Part shown: positions 17,765 to 26,182 of the stretch, piece after piece | How positions within the stretch are numbered: position 1 is the stretch's first letter | Layout: each line of letters starts with the position of its first letter | Position numbers and translations under genes: made by a program | Assembly (NCBI RefSeq): GCF_002954615.1 | Contig: NZ_MSCJ01000003.1 | Coordinates: 1,426,001-1,490,000, forward strand | Length of the DNA stretch: 64,000 nucleotides | Source: Photobacterium angustum | Lineage (GTDB): Bacteria > Pseudomonadota > Gammaproteobacteria > Enterobacterales > Vibrionaceae | Direction of reading: 5' to 3' | Notes under the pieces: generated by a model | What the model saw: only the letters and a program-made list of their open reading frames with translations | What the model was told of the DNA's origin: nothing | Database searches by the model: none

Positions 17765-17950
17765 CACAACCTTAACTACGGTAAATACACCTCTCAAAAA
17801 GGAATATTTATCATGAACAAATCACAGTAACATCGTTCAGAATATTCTTATGAACAATACCTTACCCATCTCACCTTGCAAGGTAAACGTCCCGCTACAA
17901 TTGATGCTTATAGTCGTGCTCTACGTCGCATTACACACCAACTTGATAAG
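17765..17950 (+). pseudogene. Tyrosine-recombinase N-terminal fragment, copy 2
   Basis: From ATG 17813 the frame meets a stop after five codons, then continues as YEQYLTHLTLQGKRPATIDA followed by YSRALRRITHQLD. This is the SAM-like N-terminal core-binding domain of a phage-type integrase, similar in style to integrases found beside IS91-type elements (from memory). The catalytic domain is absent. It sits between an attC and the broken 3' site of the LysE cassette, so it may mark an insertion or deletion event. Confidence 0.6.
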
Positions 17951-18066
17951 GCTCGACTTCTTTTTGGCATCACCCTTCATGATATTTTCAATATTTACTT
18001 ATATAAGGTGGCTTGGGCTTGTCCAACACTTCGGATAGATATCGTCTGCGCGACACATATCCTTAT

Positions 18067-18077
18067 TTGTTATATGC
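18067..18077 (-). repeat. attC half-site after the LysE gene
   Basis: Directly after the LysE stop the minus strand reads GCATATAACAAATAAGG, the left end of an attC. I could not find a matching right end before the recombinase fragment. Confidence 0.35.
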
Positions 18078-18078
18078 A

Positions 18079-18708
18079 CTATTTATTGCTGCTTAAGGCT
18101 ATCTTTGCACTTAAACCAATTAAGATTGTACCTGATACTCCTTCAAGTGTTCTTGAGTATTTCTGAGCTTTAGGACTGCTAAACAAAATGCTTCCTAAAC
18201 TGGCATAGAACAAGTTACAACCTGTTGCTAACAGACTAAATAACAAACCTAAAGTCAGCAATTCGCCTGTAGCATTAATTGCCGTTGGATCAATAAACTG
18301 AGGCAGGAATGCTAAAAAGAACATTGCGACTTTAGGGTTTAATACACTAACGATGACGCCTTGCTTGAAAATATTACTTTGTTTTTCATCTGAAATATCC
18401 ACACAAATTTTAGAATTGTTACGGTAACAATTAATAATTGATATTGCGCCAAGATAGAGTAAGTAAGCCGCACCTAAACACTTGATTATCGTAAATAAAA
18501 ATGCAGAGCTAAGAATTAATGCAGAAAGACCTAAAACAGCAGCTAATGTATGAATCAAATATCCAACACCTAAACCCAGTGAAGCTTTGATACCTGACTT
18601 CATTTTCCCTTTCATTGTATTCGTTACAATGTAAATTACATCAGGCCCAGGTATCAGGTTTATAGATAGAGCTGCAATTACAAACAATAATAAGGTGTTC
18701 ACTTCCAT
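18079..18708 (-). CDS. LysE/RhtB-family amino-acid exporter
   Basis: 209 aa with six predicted helices. The family signature INLIPGPDVIYIVTNTMKGK is at residues ~16-35 and the central GAAYLLYLGAISI near residue 75. VLNPKVAMFFLAFLPQFID near residue 120 is diagnostic. Exports amino acids or homoserine-lactone-like compounds; substrate not determinable. The 5' side has a full attC, so this is a cassette gene with its own promoter or a promoter read from upstream. Confidence 0.88.
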   Translation of the reverse strand: MEVNTLLLFVIAALSINLIPGPDVIYIVTNTMKGKMKSGIKASLGLGVGYLIHTLAAVLGLSALILSSAFLFTIIKCLGAAYLLYLGAISIINCYRNNSKICVDISDEKQSNIFKQGVIVSVLNPKVAMFFLAFLPQFIDPTAINATGELLTLGLLFSLLATGCNLFYASLGSILFSSPKAQKYSRTLEGVSGTILIGLSAKIALSSNK

Positions 18709-18729
18709 TACGACAATACTCCGAGGTGC

Positions 18730-18855
18730 ATTTAACGCCCAATTAAGGTGTGAAGCACGCGACCACTATACTCAATTTGACCACCGTAAACACTGGACTT
18801 AACTCAAACCAAAAATGCCAAGCGTGCTGAATCACTCTTAAATTGTTTGTTATAC
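18730..18855 (-). repeat. VCR-like attC site
   Basis: The minus strand runs from GTATAACAAACAATTTAAGA to CCTTAATTGGGCGTTAAATG, 126 bp, with the internal TTGGCATTTTTGGTTTGAGT found in Vibrio-type repeats. The most VCR-like site of the set. Confidence 0.85.
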
Positions 18856-18859
18856 AAAT

Positions 18860-20149
18860 TTACAGACTTCCTGCTTTGATATGAGATTTCAGTTCATTTA
18901 TACTTATCGATTTTGTCTTAGCACCTAGAATTTCAAAAATAACCTGAGCTCTGTTTCTTAATCTAGTATCATCTGAAACAAAGTAATCACAAATATAAGC
19001 ATGCTCTAAATGCTGTCTATCCCTGTAAGAGCTTGCAATTTTGTTCTTGTTAGAAAATTTTACATGCTCAGTTTCGAAGTTTACAAAATCAAATAGATCA
19101 CTTAAATTCTCAATCGTGTCCCTATAATCATCAACTTTACCAATATCACCAGAATGAACAAACTCTCCAATACTTGTATTATAAAATTGAGAAACTATTT
19201 TATCGTAACCTGTTAGGTCTTTCTTTTCCTTACCCTTAAAGTAACCTACCAAATCGTTAGATATTGTATTACTCAACTCCCTACCTTTTCTTAGCTCTGG
19301 ATAGAAATGAAAGTGCTGAATGACATCGTTCATTATTTTTGATTCATACAGCTTTGTTAATTTAGAGTATTTTTTAACTCTACTAATAGTATCTTCTATT
19401 TTTTCATGTACATAACAAAGCCCCGCATCCATATAACCAACCATATTTCCGTCAGTTATCAATTGCAAATCGGACAAGAACGAGCTTAAGAAAACTGGAT
19501 TACTGTTTACAGCATCTTCGATTAAAAAAGAGCTATAAACAAAACCAACCTCAGATTTAGATATGTACTCTCTTACTTTCCGGTCTGCCGCTAACACTTG
19601 AACTGCGTTTGTATCTAGGTATACTGATTTCCCATTAAAATTTGACTTATTGAACTTAATATTTTCATTATTAATTACAGAATAACTATCAAAGAATTCA
19701 TCCTGAATATTTGCCGTTCCATAACTCAACAACTTAATTTTGAAAGTAACTATTATCGTGTTAAGTTCAACAAGATAACTTCTATATTCTGTAATCCATG
19801 TTGCACCAAGCTTTCTAACAAATAGCTTTTCATGGTCATATAACGTTCCAGAAAGCGCAAAGTCATCATTAATTATCACATCAAACTCTTTTGATATATG
19901 ACCAATCAGATCGCTGTAATTTTCATTCAATTGCTTAACTGAATTATAAATTTCGCTCCAAGCACTAACTACTAGGTAGTAATCTACATTTGAATTTTCT
20001 CGGTCACCCTTAAGAGAGTCTTCAAGTTCACATACAAGAGCGAAATCTTGGGAACTTTGAATCTGACTAAGTGACTCTAAATCATCAAAATGCTCCATTA
20101 GCTTATTGTAGAGTATCCTTGCGATTGCCTTTTCAATTAATTCACTCAT
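18860..20149 (-). CDS. Cassette protein with C-terminal PIN-like nuclease domain
   Basis: 429 aa, large for a cassette gene. Residues ~1-170 are helical and acidic with no family I know. From ~178 the sequence looks like a PIN domain: SVYLDTNAVQVLA (first Asp), SSFLIEDAV (acidic second strand), a long helical insert (~250-370), then DRQHLEHAYICDYFVSDDTR with the late Asp residues and FEILGAKTKSISINEL. PIN proteins are Mg-dependent RNases, often toxins or defence effectors. No antitoxin-sized partner is adjacent. The SD GAGGTAA lies before the ATG. The PIN assignment is by motif reading only. Confidence 0.65.
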   Translation of the reverse strand: MSELIEKAIARILYNKLMEHFDDLESLSQIQSSQDFALVCELEDSLKGDRENSNVDYYLVVSAWSEIYNSVKQLNENYSDLIGHISKEFDVIINDDFALSGTLYDHEKLFVRKLGATWITEYRSYLVELNTIIVTFKIKLLSYGTANIQDEFFDSYSVINNENIKFNKSNFNGKSVYLDTNAVQVLAADRKVREYISKSEVGFVYSSFLIEDAVNSNPVFLSSFLSDLQLITDGNMVGYMDAGLCYVHEKIEDTISRVKKYSKLTKLYESKIMNDVIQHFHFYPELRKGRELSNTISNDLVGYFKGKEKKDLTGYDKIVSQFYNTSIGEFVHSGDIGKVDDYRDTIENLSDLFDFVNFETEHVKFSNKNKIASSYRDRQHLEHAYICDYFVSDDTRLRNRAQVIFEILGAKTKSISINELKSHIKAGSL

Positions 20150-20163
20150 GAATTACCTCATTT

Positions 20164-20257
20164 GTATAACGCCGCACTAAGCTGCCGGAAACCGTGGCAT
20201 ATACTTTGCGAAGCAAAAGTGCCACGTGTTGGAGGTCAGTTTGAGTGCCTTGTTAGT
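20164..20257 (-). repeat. attC site
   Basis: The minus strand begins CTAACAAGGCACTCAAACTG and ends CAGCTTAGTGCGGCGTTATAC, 94 bp. The arms GTGGCACTTTTGCTTCG / CGAAG...GCCAC pair. A clear cassette 3' end. Confidence 0.85.
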
Positions 20258-20717
20258 TTTGGCACAAACTGTAATCGAGCTTTTGCTTGTCAATTGGTGG
20301 CATATCACTCACTTGAGTGTAACCCCATATAGAAAGAATCAAAACTACGGTTGGAGAAAGAATGCAAATTACCGATTTAAAGTAAGCAATTGCACCTGTT
20401 TTGATGGCTGTCCGTTTATATACCTTCACCGACCTTGGGGGAAAACGCCCCTCTTTTATCCCTTTAATTCCAAGGGGAAACATAGCAATACCTACTATTA
20501 TAAATAACGATAGTGGGAGACCAATAAACAATATGTGCCACACATAGTCTGCACCATTAAAACCCCAAAATTCATAGCAATGGGGGCGGTTACCAAAATC
20601 TTCCACCATTGGTTGAAACCAATAGCTGTTTGCAACAATTGCTACAAATCCAAGGGAAGCGAATAGTGAAAGCCGAATAATCACCTCTTTTTTCGTATAT
20701 TCTTTTGCATACTCCAT
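20253..20717 (-). CDS. Three-helix membrane protein of unknown function
   Basis: 154 aa. Hydrophobic helices near residues 14-32, 58-82 and 112-132, joined by polar loops. An aromatic, His/Cys loop lies between helices 1 and 2 (NRPHCYEFWGFNGADYVWH). Not recognised. The stop codon lies inside the attC left end. Its leader is copy 2 of the 390-bp repeat, and AAGGA sits 10 bases before the ATG, matching the spacing in copy 1. Confidence 0.65.
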   Translation of the reverse strand: MEYAKEYTKKEVIIRLSLFASLGFVAIVANSYWFQPMVEDFGNRPHCYEFWGFNGADYVWHILFIGLPLSLFIIVGIAMFPLGIKGIKEGRFPPRSVKVYKRTAIKTGAIAYFKSVICILSPTVVLILSIWGYTQVSDMPPIDKQKLDYSLCQN

Positions 20718-20726
20718 CTTTCAACA

Positions 20727-21127
20727 TTCCTTTGAGAAACTAACAGTATATTAATAAGCATTCTTACTTCCGCGCAAAAATATACTCATAAAAAGCTTTT
20801 ATTATACTCGATATAATCTTTATATATCATGAAGTTGATAGCACTTTTTTACACACAACGCTTTGTGAGGGGATGTGAAAAGTAAGAAATGTATTTAATC
20901 AGTCTTATTTAATACAATATAGAATGTTAAATTAATTAATTTTCAATCGGTTATGGATTTTATTCCGTTTTTAACAAGAAATATTTCTTATTAAAAACAG
21001 AACTCATGCGATAAAATCACCACGTGTCATTAAACTGTTTATATACACAGTAAATAAAGCTAATACAAAATCACGTTATCATAATATGAATGAGTATTTG
21101 TTCTAAGTAACTTTGGGGCTGATATGA
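20727..21127 (-). repeat. Repeated ~390-bp leader block, copy 2
   Basis: Second copy of the block at 16425-16815; same order of landmarks throughout and same orientation relative to the downstream gene. At its distal end, GGGGCT-GATATGAGCTAGC forms a short hairpin with CTAGC. The remainder up to 21270 holds no gene; it has short inverted pieces (GTGGTA/TACCAC). Confidence 0.75.
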
Positions 21128-21270
21128 GCTAGCCAAGAGAACTAGCCCATTGGACTGACATGCTTTTGATGGTATCTCAATTAGTGGTAAGTTGTGGTAG
21201 AAGAGTTACCACAACCGTAATTTGTGGTCAATGAATTACCTCAAGCCATTTGGGGGCAAAAATGAGTTTA

Positions 21271-21747
21271 TTAAACGTGCTTTACCAGTGGCTTTTGCAT
21301 TGGAATACAATCCAAACTAATACCTCTTGGTGAATAATAGGTGGATAGTTTCTCCCCTATAAACCCACATGAGCGATAGAAAGGCGCCGCATTTATGGTG
21401 GATTCTAATTTCAGCAATAATAGGCCGTTTTCTTTAGCTAAGTTTTCCAAAAAAGTAAGCATCTGCTTTGCCGCACCTATTCCACAGTACTCAGGATCAA
21501 CAAAAATAGCATCAACCATACCTGTTTCGATATTGAGCTTACCACTACCAATAACTCGCCCATCAGTGACAGAAACATAGAAAGTTTCCATTACATCTTG
21601 AATGAATCCGTCAGACACTCCCCCATCAGTCCACAATGAAAGCTGTTCTTTACTGTAGTACGCTGAGAATTTATCTAAGATTGCGCGGCTTCTCAACTCA
21701 CAAATTAAAACCGCATCTGCTTGGATTGCTTTCCTTATTGTGATCAC
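21271..21747 (-). CDS. GNAT-family N-acetyltransferase (GTG start)
   Basis: 158 aa from the GTG at 21747, where AGGGAG is seven bases upstream and the protein begins in family style (VITIRKAIQADAVLICELR). The longer frame from ATG 21822 would run into the neighbouring attC-like site. Acetyl-CoA loop VDPEYCGIGAAKQML near residue 88 and C-terminal APFYRSCGF. Substrate unknown. Cassette-type neighbour of the DUF1801 gene. Confidence 0.83.
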   Translation of the reverse strand: MITIRKAIQADAVLICELRSRAILDKFSAYYSKEQLSLWTDGGVSDGFIQDVMETFYVSVTDGRVIGSGKLNIETGMVDAIFVDPEYCGIGAAKQMLTFLENLAKENGLLLLKLESTINAAPFYRSCGFIGEKLSTYYSPRGISLDCIPMQKPLVKHV

Positions 21748-21819
21748 TAAACTTCTCCCTAAGAAGTCAGATAAATAAACTAAACCTGATTCTTTACTTT
21801 TCTTTTGGTAGAGAGTATT

Positions 21820-22010
21820 CACATAACTCTTAATAAAGTAATTAGCACACTTCTACATAATCTAAAGTTCAAACGTAGAATGTTCGTAGGCAAATAAATA
21901 CCAACTTATTCAGATGTGTATTATTTACCACGACTAATTTCAGAGCCTGTTGACCGACAATAGAAACAAGCCCACAGCGTATTATCCTTGTTTAATTACT
22001 CTGTTATATG
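21820..22010 (-). repeat. Possible long attC-like site
   Basis: The minus strand begins CATATAACAGAGTAATTAAAC right after the DUF1801 gene and ends CTAATTACTTTATTAAGAGTTATG. The arms AGTAATTA/TAATTACT pair. At ~190 bp it is long for the set and the interior is less clear. Confidence 0.4.
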
Positions 22011-22012
22011 TT

Positions 22013-22417
22013 CTAAGCACCTAACAAATCAAGGTGTTTTAGCTTTTTGTAGCGTAACGCCATAGATATACAGTGTGACAACTCTTTAGTTGGTACATCG
22101 TCGCCAAGCTTAAATATTAATGCCCGATTACCTTCATACTCAAAGGCATTTCCGTATACCTCTTTAAAGGTATCAACTAAGGTTGTTTGGCAGTGGAAGT
22201 AAATACGATATTCATTTGGGGATTTGGGTTTCCAGTCATATCTAATAGTACTTCCAATTTTAGAAATATAACTTGGCTCTCCCCACTTTAGTGTTTCGAT
22301 TAAATCAGCAATCCCATGTTCATTTGCTGTATTTATGATAAGAGAACGAATAACTAAGAGAGACTCTGATACTTCATCAGGATAAGTTTCAAATTTTTGT
22401 GCAACACTTAAATCCAT
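22013..22417 (-). CDS. DUF1801 (YdhG-like) protein
   Basis: 134 aa. The DUF1801 pattern is visible: VIRSLIINTANEHGIADLIE, then ETLKWGEPSYISKIGSTIR near residue 42 and the C-terminal ISMALRYKKLKHLDL. A small soluble fold shared with iron-chaperone frataxin-like proteins (YdhG), with no agreed function. Common in cassette arrays. Confidence 0.8.
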   Translation of the reverse strand: MDLSVAQKFETYPDEVSESLLVIRSLIINTANEHGIADLIETLKWGEPSYISKIGSTIRYDWKPKSPNEYRIYFHCQTTLVDTFKEVYGNAFEYEGNRALIFKLGDDVPTKELSHCISMALRYKKLKHLDLLGA

Positions 22418-22565
22418 TCGTTTGATCCTATAAATAAGAACATATCACGCTTAATTAAAATATGGGCAGCACTACCCCATTACTTTAAGCACTAAAGTGT
22501 CTCTAAAACTATGTATTGGACTGTAATACAATACACTTTCTTATAAAACGCATTAATGTTTGCGG

Positions 22566-22949
22566 TTACAAGTTGATACTATCTTTTGGGTGATTGATCC
22601 CATCGTAAATTTTGACGGGCTCCAGATCATAAGGATTAACACCATCAAGACATGCAACATTGATTGCAAATTGATGGGGATTAGAACGTCTTTGATGGTG
22701 AGTATATATACCGCAAGTCTTACAGAAGTAATGTTTAGCAGTCTTTGTATTGAATTGATAAAGGGTCAAGTTATCTTCTCCCTTTATTATCTTTAGGTTT
22801 TCAAGTAATACAGAAGCTGCGATGGCACCACGTTTTCGACACATAGAACATGAACAACGACGAGGATCTTCTAATCCGTTTGGCATGGACAGCTCTAACT
22901 CAACTGCACCACAGTGACATTTTGCAATGTGAATTCCTTTAATTTCCAT
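22566..22949 (-). CDS. GFA-family (glutathione-dependent formaldehyde-activating-like) zinc protein
   Basis: 127 aa from the ATG at 22949 (MEIKGIHIAKCHCGAVELEL); the longer frame to 23030 is not family-like. The GFA/CENP-V fold has Cys pairs as zinc ligands: CHCGAV, then CSCSMCRKRGA and FCKTCGIYTHH. The family includes glutathione-formaldehyde adduct handlers, but most members have no shown activity. Cytoplasmic. Located just downstream of the TDT transporter gene. Confidence 0.85.
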   Translation of the reverse strand: MEIKGIHIAKCHCGAVELELSMPNGLEDPRRCSCSMCRKRGAIAASVLLENLKIIKGEDNLTLYQFNTKTAKHYFCKTCGIYTHHQRRSNPHQFAINVACLDGVNPYDLEPVKIYDGINHPKDSINL

Positions 22950-23045
22950 ATTTAACCGCCATATCGATGCACCAACAGAAATACAAAATTGATTATGACT
23001 ACTTTTATTCTTTACATCGTTGTTTAGCAAGCCTAGTAATTTACT

Positions 23046-24011
23046 TTAAATCGCTTTATTTATGCTTTCAAATCTACCATAAAAAATAACGAATCGAGTA
23101 CACACATACACCACCACCAGCGTGGCTATAATAAGCTCTAAATATGCTAACTGATTAATTTGATGTACATATTGGGTAGGTATGCCTTGTTGTTCCATCC
23201 AATGAGCTAATTTATACAAAGCAGTAGAACCTATAACCATAGGAAACGTGAAGGACGCAAAACTCGCGTTAAATGGCAACCTAAGTAACCTGAAAAACGC
23301 GCAATAAATAACACTTGTTAATAGAATTGCGATACCAAATAAAATGCCTACCAGCACTGGGGAAGGCTGCTCTATCAAACTTAAGTAACCAGCTAAAGTT
23401 GCACTTGCCGGTGCTGCAAGTATCGCAATAGTTGGCTTTTCAGTGTCAGCGATGGGATCAGTAAAAAGCAAACGGTAGAACATGAGAGGTAGCATTACTA
23501 CGCAGGCCGCAGTTCCAAAAAATAACGCTATATGAGCAATTGGAGCTAAATCAGACTGCCCTGAAAAAGTAACGTCCGCAACAATAATTCCAACAGGAGG
23601 AATAAACCAACTTGGTACCATGTGATGTAATTTGAAATTTTTGATTCGATGATAAACAAACGTGATCATGAAAATCACATGCATCATGATAGCAAATAGC
23701 CAAATGCCATCGCCGACAGTTTGATTAAATTCTCCAACAGAATGAGAAACGATCATTAGCGCCATGGCAAACGTTGGAAGAACGCTGCCAATCACAGGGT
23801 GAGCAAGCTCGGATTGCAACTGTTTAGGGTGAAGGCAAAACTTGATGAATAAAATAAATAACAGAGAACATGCAATTGTTGCGGCAAACCACTTAGAAAA
23901 ACCATTGAAAGTATATGCATTCTCCCAGCACCAGCCGAGACTACCCACTCCCAGTGCAAGACCAGCAATGGATGATGGCGCATAAAGAAGTTTTTCTTTT
24001 GCCGATTTCAT
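23046..24011 (-). CDS. TDT-family (TehA/SLAC1-like) membrane transporter
   Basis: 321 aa from the ATG at 24011 (MKSAKEKLLYAPSSIAGLALG); an in-frame ATG at 24035 is also possible. About ten helices. Typical start SSIAGLALGVGSLGW and the conserved PSWFIPPVGI near residue 140. The TDT family includes the tellurite-resistance TehA and the plant anion channel SLAC1, so an anion or tellurite-related role is possible. Last accessory gene before the flagellar cluster. Confidence 0.85.
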   Translation of the reverse strand: MKSAKEKLLYAPSSIAGLALGVGSLGWCWENAYTFNGFSKWFAATIACSLLFILFIKFCLHPKQLQSELAHPVIGSVLPTFAMALMIVSHSVGEFNQTVGDGIWLFAIMMHVIFMITFVYHRIKNFKLHHMVPSWFIPPVGIIVADVTFSGQSDLAPIAHIALFFGTAACVVMLPLMFYRLLFTDPIADTEKPTIAILAAPASATLAGYLSLIEQPSPVLVGILFGIAILLTSVIYCAFFRLLRLPFNASFASFTFPMVIGSTALYKLAHWMEQQGIPTQYVHQINQLAYLELIIATLVVVYVCTRFVIFYGRFESINKAI

Positions 24012-24351
24012 TATAGATAGTCCAATTCCCCACAAGCATTAAGGTACATTTTATATACCACTTAAAAGTGCAAATCAACCACATAGAAACGAATTTGCAA
24101 CCTTGGATATATTAATTAATTACATAATAAACAAGGCATTAACCTTTGTAAGGATTTAGGTGAGAGTGTTATGCTTACATAGAATATGCTTAAAAGGGGT
24201 ATTTGAGAGTATTGAAAAGTGATAAAAGCTTGATTGTTTTTATCAGTAAAACGACAAGTAACACAACACGTATATTAACTTTAAATAGGGTTTAGCTATG
24301 GGAATATTGCCTCAAATAAATATTCAATAATATCTCCCTGTAATTAGCATT
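24012..24351. other. Intergenic region between accessory and flagellar genes
   Basis: No gene found. It should hold the promoter of the TDT gene. A stem TGATAAAA/TTTTATCA at 24220-24245, about 110 bp after the fliJ stop, could act as a weak terminator. Confidence 0.4.
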
Positions 24352-24813
24352 TCAGACCATCCGCTTTTTATGCCGCAAATTAATCAATTCTTCTAATTGC
24401 TTTTGCTCTTTACGGGCTTGTTCGTATTGTTGTTTGGCAAGCCACCGTTTTTTTACTTCTTCAAAGCGTTTAACTTGTTGGTTGCTGGCTTGTAATTGCT
24501 GTTTACTGTGATCACATTCAGCGCTCATGATTGCTTGCTCATGCTGATGATGATCAATCATGGTCGTTAACTGTGACGTTAATTGATTGCTGTTATTAAG
24601 CATCGCACTGTTTATCGCAGAGCCGTGTGTTTGTTCAGCCCCCATATAATGCTGTTTTAGCTGACCTAATAACTGTAGTTGTTGCTGATAATTATCCACT
24701 TGCAGGCGCTGCTGCTGGTAAACAACACTGAGTTTATCGCGCTTTTGCTCTGATAATCGTTGTAATTGCTCAACAGCTTTGACTGGCAAATTCATGACAT
24801 ATTCTTGCTCCAT
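24352..24813 (-). CDS. fliJ: Lateral flagellar export chaperone FliJ
   Basis: 153 aa, Gln/Lys/Glu-rich coiled coil over nearly its whole length (repeats of QQxLQ and KKxWLAKQQYEQARKEQK), as in FliJ. Cytoplasmic part of the type III export gate; activates the FliI ATPase and recycles chaperones. Last gene of the fliEFGHIJ operon, 19 bp after fliI. Start may be the ATG at 24813 or 24795. Recognised by composition and position rather than strong motifs. Confidence 0.8.
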   Translation of the reverse strand: MEQEYVMNLPVKAVEQLQRLSEQKRDKLSVVYQQQRLQVDNYQQQLQLLGQLKQHYMGAEQTHGSAINSAMLNNSNQLTSQLTTMIDHHQHEQAIMSAECDHSKQQLQASNQQVKRFEEVKKRWLAKQQYEQARKEQKQLEELINLRHKKRMV

Positions 24814-24832
24814 TTCCTAAAACACGATGTGG

Positions 24833-26182
24833 CTATGGTGCTGACGGACTGGGTTGATTGACTGAAAACAAGTTGGCTAATTGGGTTAAGCTCGCTTGGT
24901 AATCACAGTGTTCAGTTACAGGTTGCTGTAAGAACTGTTTAAGCTGGGGTTGCATCATTACCGCTTGATCTAATTCAGGATCTTGTCCTTTTTGATAGCC
25001 ACCTAATGGTAGTAGCTCTTTTACTTGCTGATAGTTAGCATTTAACTGTCTAAATTGGTTAGCAACAGTGACATGAGCTTGTTCGGTACAATTGCTCATA
25101 CATCGGCTGATGGAAGCATTGATATCAATAGCAGGATAATGCCCTTGCTCTGCCAATGTGCGAGATAACACAATATGGCCATCTAAAATGGCGCGTGCCG
25201 AATCCACTACAGGATCTTGCTGATCGTCCCCTTCTGCTAACACGGTATAAATCGCAGTTAAACTGCCATTAGGATTTTCCCCATTACCAGCACGTTCAAG
25301 TAATTGAGGTAATAAACTAAATACCGATGGTGGATAACCCCGAGAGGCTGGCGGCTCTCCTAATGCGAGTGCAATTTCACGCTGCGCCATGGCATATCGA
25401 GTTAATGAGTCCATTAGTAGCAATACGTCTTTGCCTTGATCACGAAAGTATTCGGCAACGCGGTGACAAAGCTTGGTCGCTCGTAAGCGCATAAGTGGTG
25501 ATTCATCAGCAGGTGCGGCGATGATCACTGCACGTTTTCGTCCTTCCTCACCTAAGTTACGCTCAATGAATTCACGAACTTCTCGACCACGTTCACCAAT
25601 CAGCCCCACCACAATAATATCAGCGGCAGTGTATTTGGTGATCATCCCCATCAAGACACTTTTACCTACACCACTGCCAGCCATTAAACCAATTCGCTGT
25701 CCTTTACCAACAGTAAGTAAACCATTAATCGCTTTAATACCAACATCTAATGGTGACTCAACAGGCTGGCGTTTCATAGGGTTAATAGGCTTTGGCTCTA
25801 ACGATAAACTCTCACCACCTTGTAGCGGTAAACCATTATCTAGCGGCTCTCCTAGCCCGTTAACAACTCGTCCAATCCACTTATGGCTAACATTCACTGT
25901 ACTGCCACCTTGCATCGGGATCACCTTCGCACCTGCATATAATCCACCGAGTTGACGAACTGGCATTAAATACGCAATGTTGTGATCAAAACCGACCACT
26001 TGTGCTTCAATCTGCTCACCATCATCAGCCACGATTAAACAACGTTGATCAAGTTTAAAACGACAACCCACAGCTTGTAGCATTAAGCCATTCACTTTTA
26101 CCAACCGCCCTGTGACCCGTGCAATAGGCACACTATCAAGAGCGGCAAGTGCGGTTAAACTATCCGCTTGAAGACGATTCAT
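24833..26182 (-). CDS. fliI: Flagellum-specific ATPase FliI
   Basis: 449 aa from the ATG at 26182, which has AAGGAG six bases upstream; it overlaps fliH by 23 bases. Walker A GLMAGSGVGKSVLMG near residue 165, Walker B DVLLLMDSLTRYAMAQRE near 250, and GEPPASRGYPPSVFSLLP. F1-beta-like export ATPase that helps deliver substrates to the lateral flagellar export gate, regulated by FliH. Confidence 0.95.
   Translation of the reverse strand: MNRLQADSLTALAALDSVPIARVTGRLVKVNGLMLQAVGCRFKLDQRCLIVADDGEQIEAQVVGFDHNIAYLMPVRQLGGLYAGAKVIPMQGGSTVNVSHKWIGRVVNGLGEPLDNGLPLQGGESLSLEPKPINPMKRQPVESPLDVGIKAINGLLTVGKGQRIGLMAGSGVGKSVLMGMITKYTAADIIVVGLIGERGREVREFIERNLGEEGRKRAVIIAAPADESPLMRLRATKLCHRVAEYFRDQGKDVLLLMDSLTRYAMAQREIALALGEPPASRGYPPSVFSLLPQLLERAGNGENPNGSLTAIYTVLAEGDDQQDPVVDSARAILDGHIVLSRTLAEQGHYPAIDINASISRCMSNCTEQAHVTVANQFRQLNANYQQVKELLPLGGYQKGQDPELDQAVMMQPQLKQFLQQPVTEHCDYQASLTQLANLFSVNQPSPSAP

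Noticed and set aside
17876..18166. 96-codon plus-strand frame as a real gene
   Set aside because: It only contains the integrase fragment and then antisense LysE sequence; treated as a pseudogene piece.
18067..18166. Plus-strand continuation of the recombinase as a fusion protein
   Set aside because: The later part is opposite LysE and has no recombinase residues.
21180..21270. GTGGTA/TACCAC repeats as an attC for the GNAT gene
   Set aside because: Ends do not fit R'' and R' boxes and no pairing L boxes are present.
22418..22565. attC after the GFA gene
   Set aside because: A GTAAC start can be seen next to the stop codon, but no GTTA-type right end with pairing arms.
25473..25955. 160-codon plus-strand frame opposite fliI
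   Set aside because: Shadow of fliI; Pro/Ser-rich, no ribosome site.
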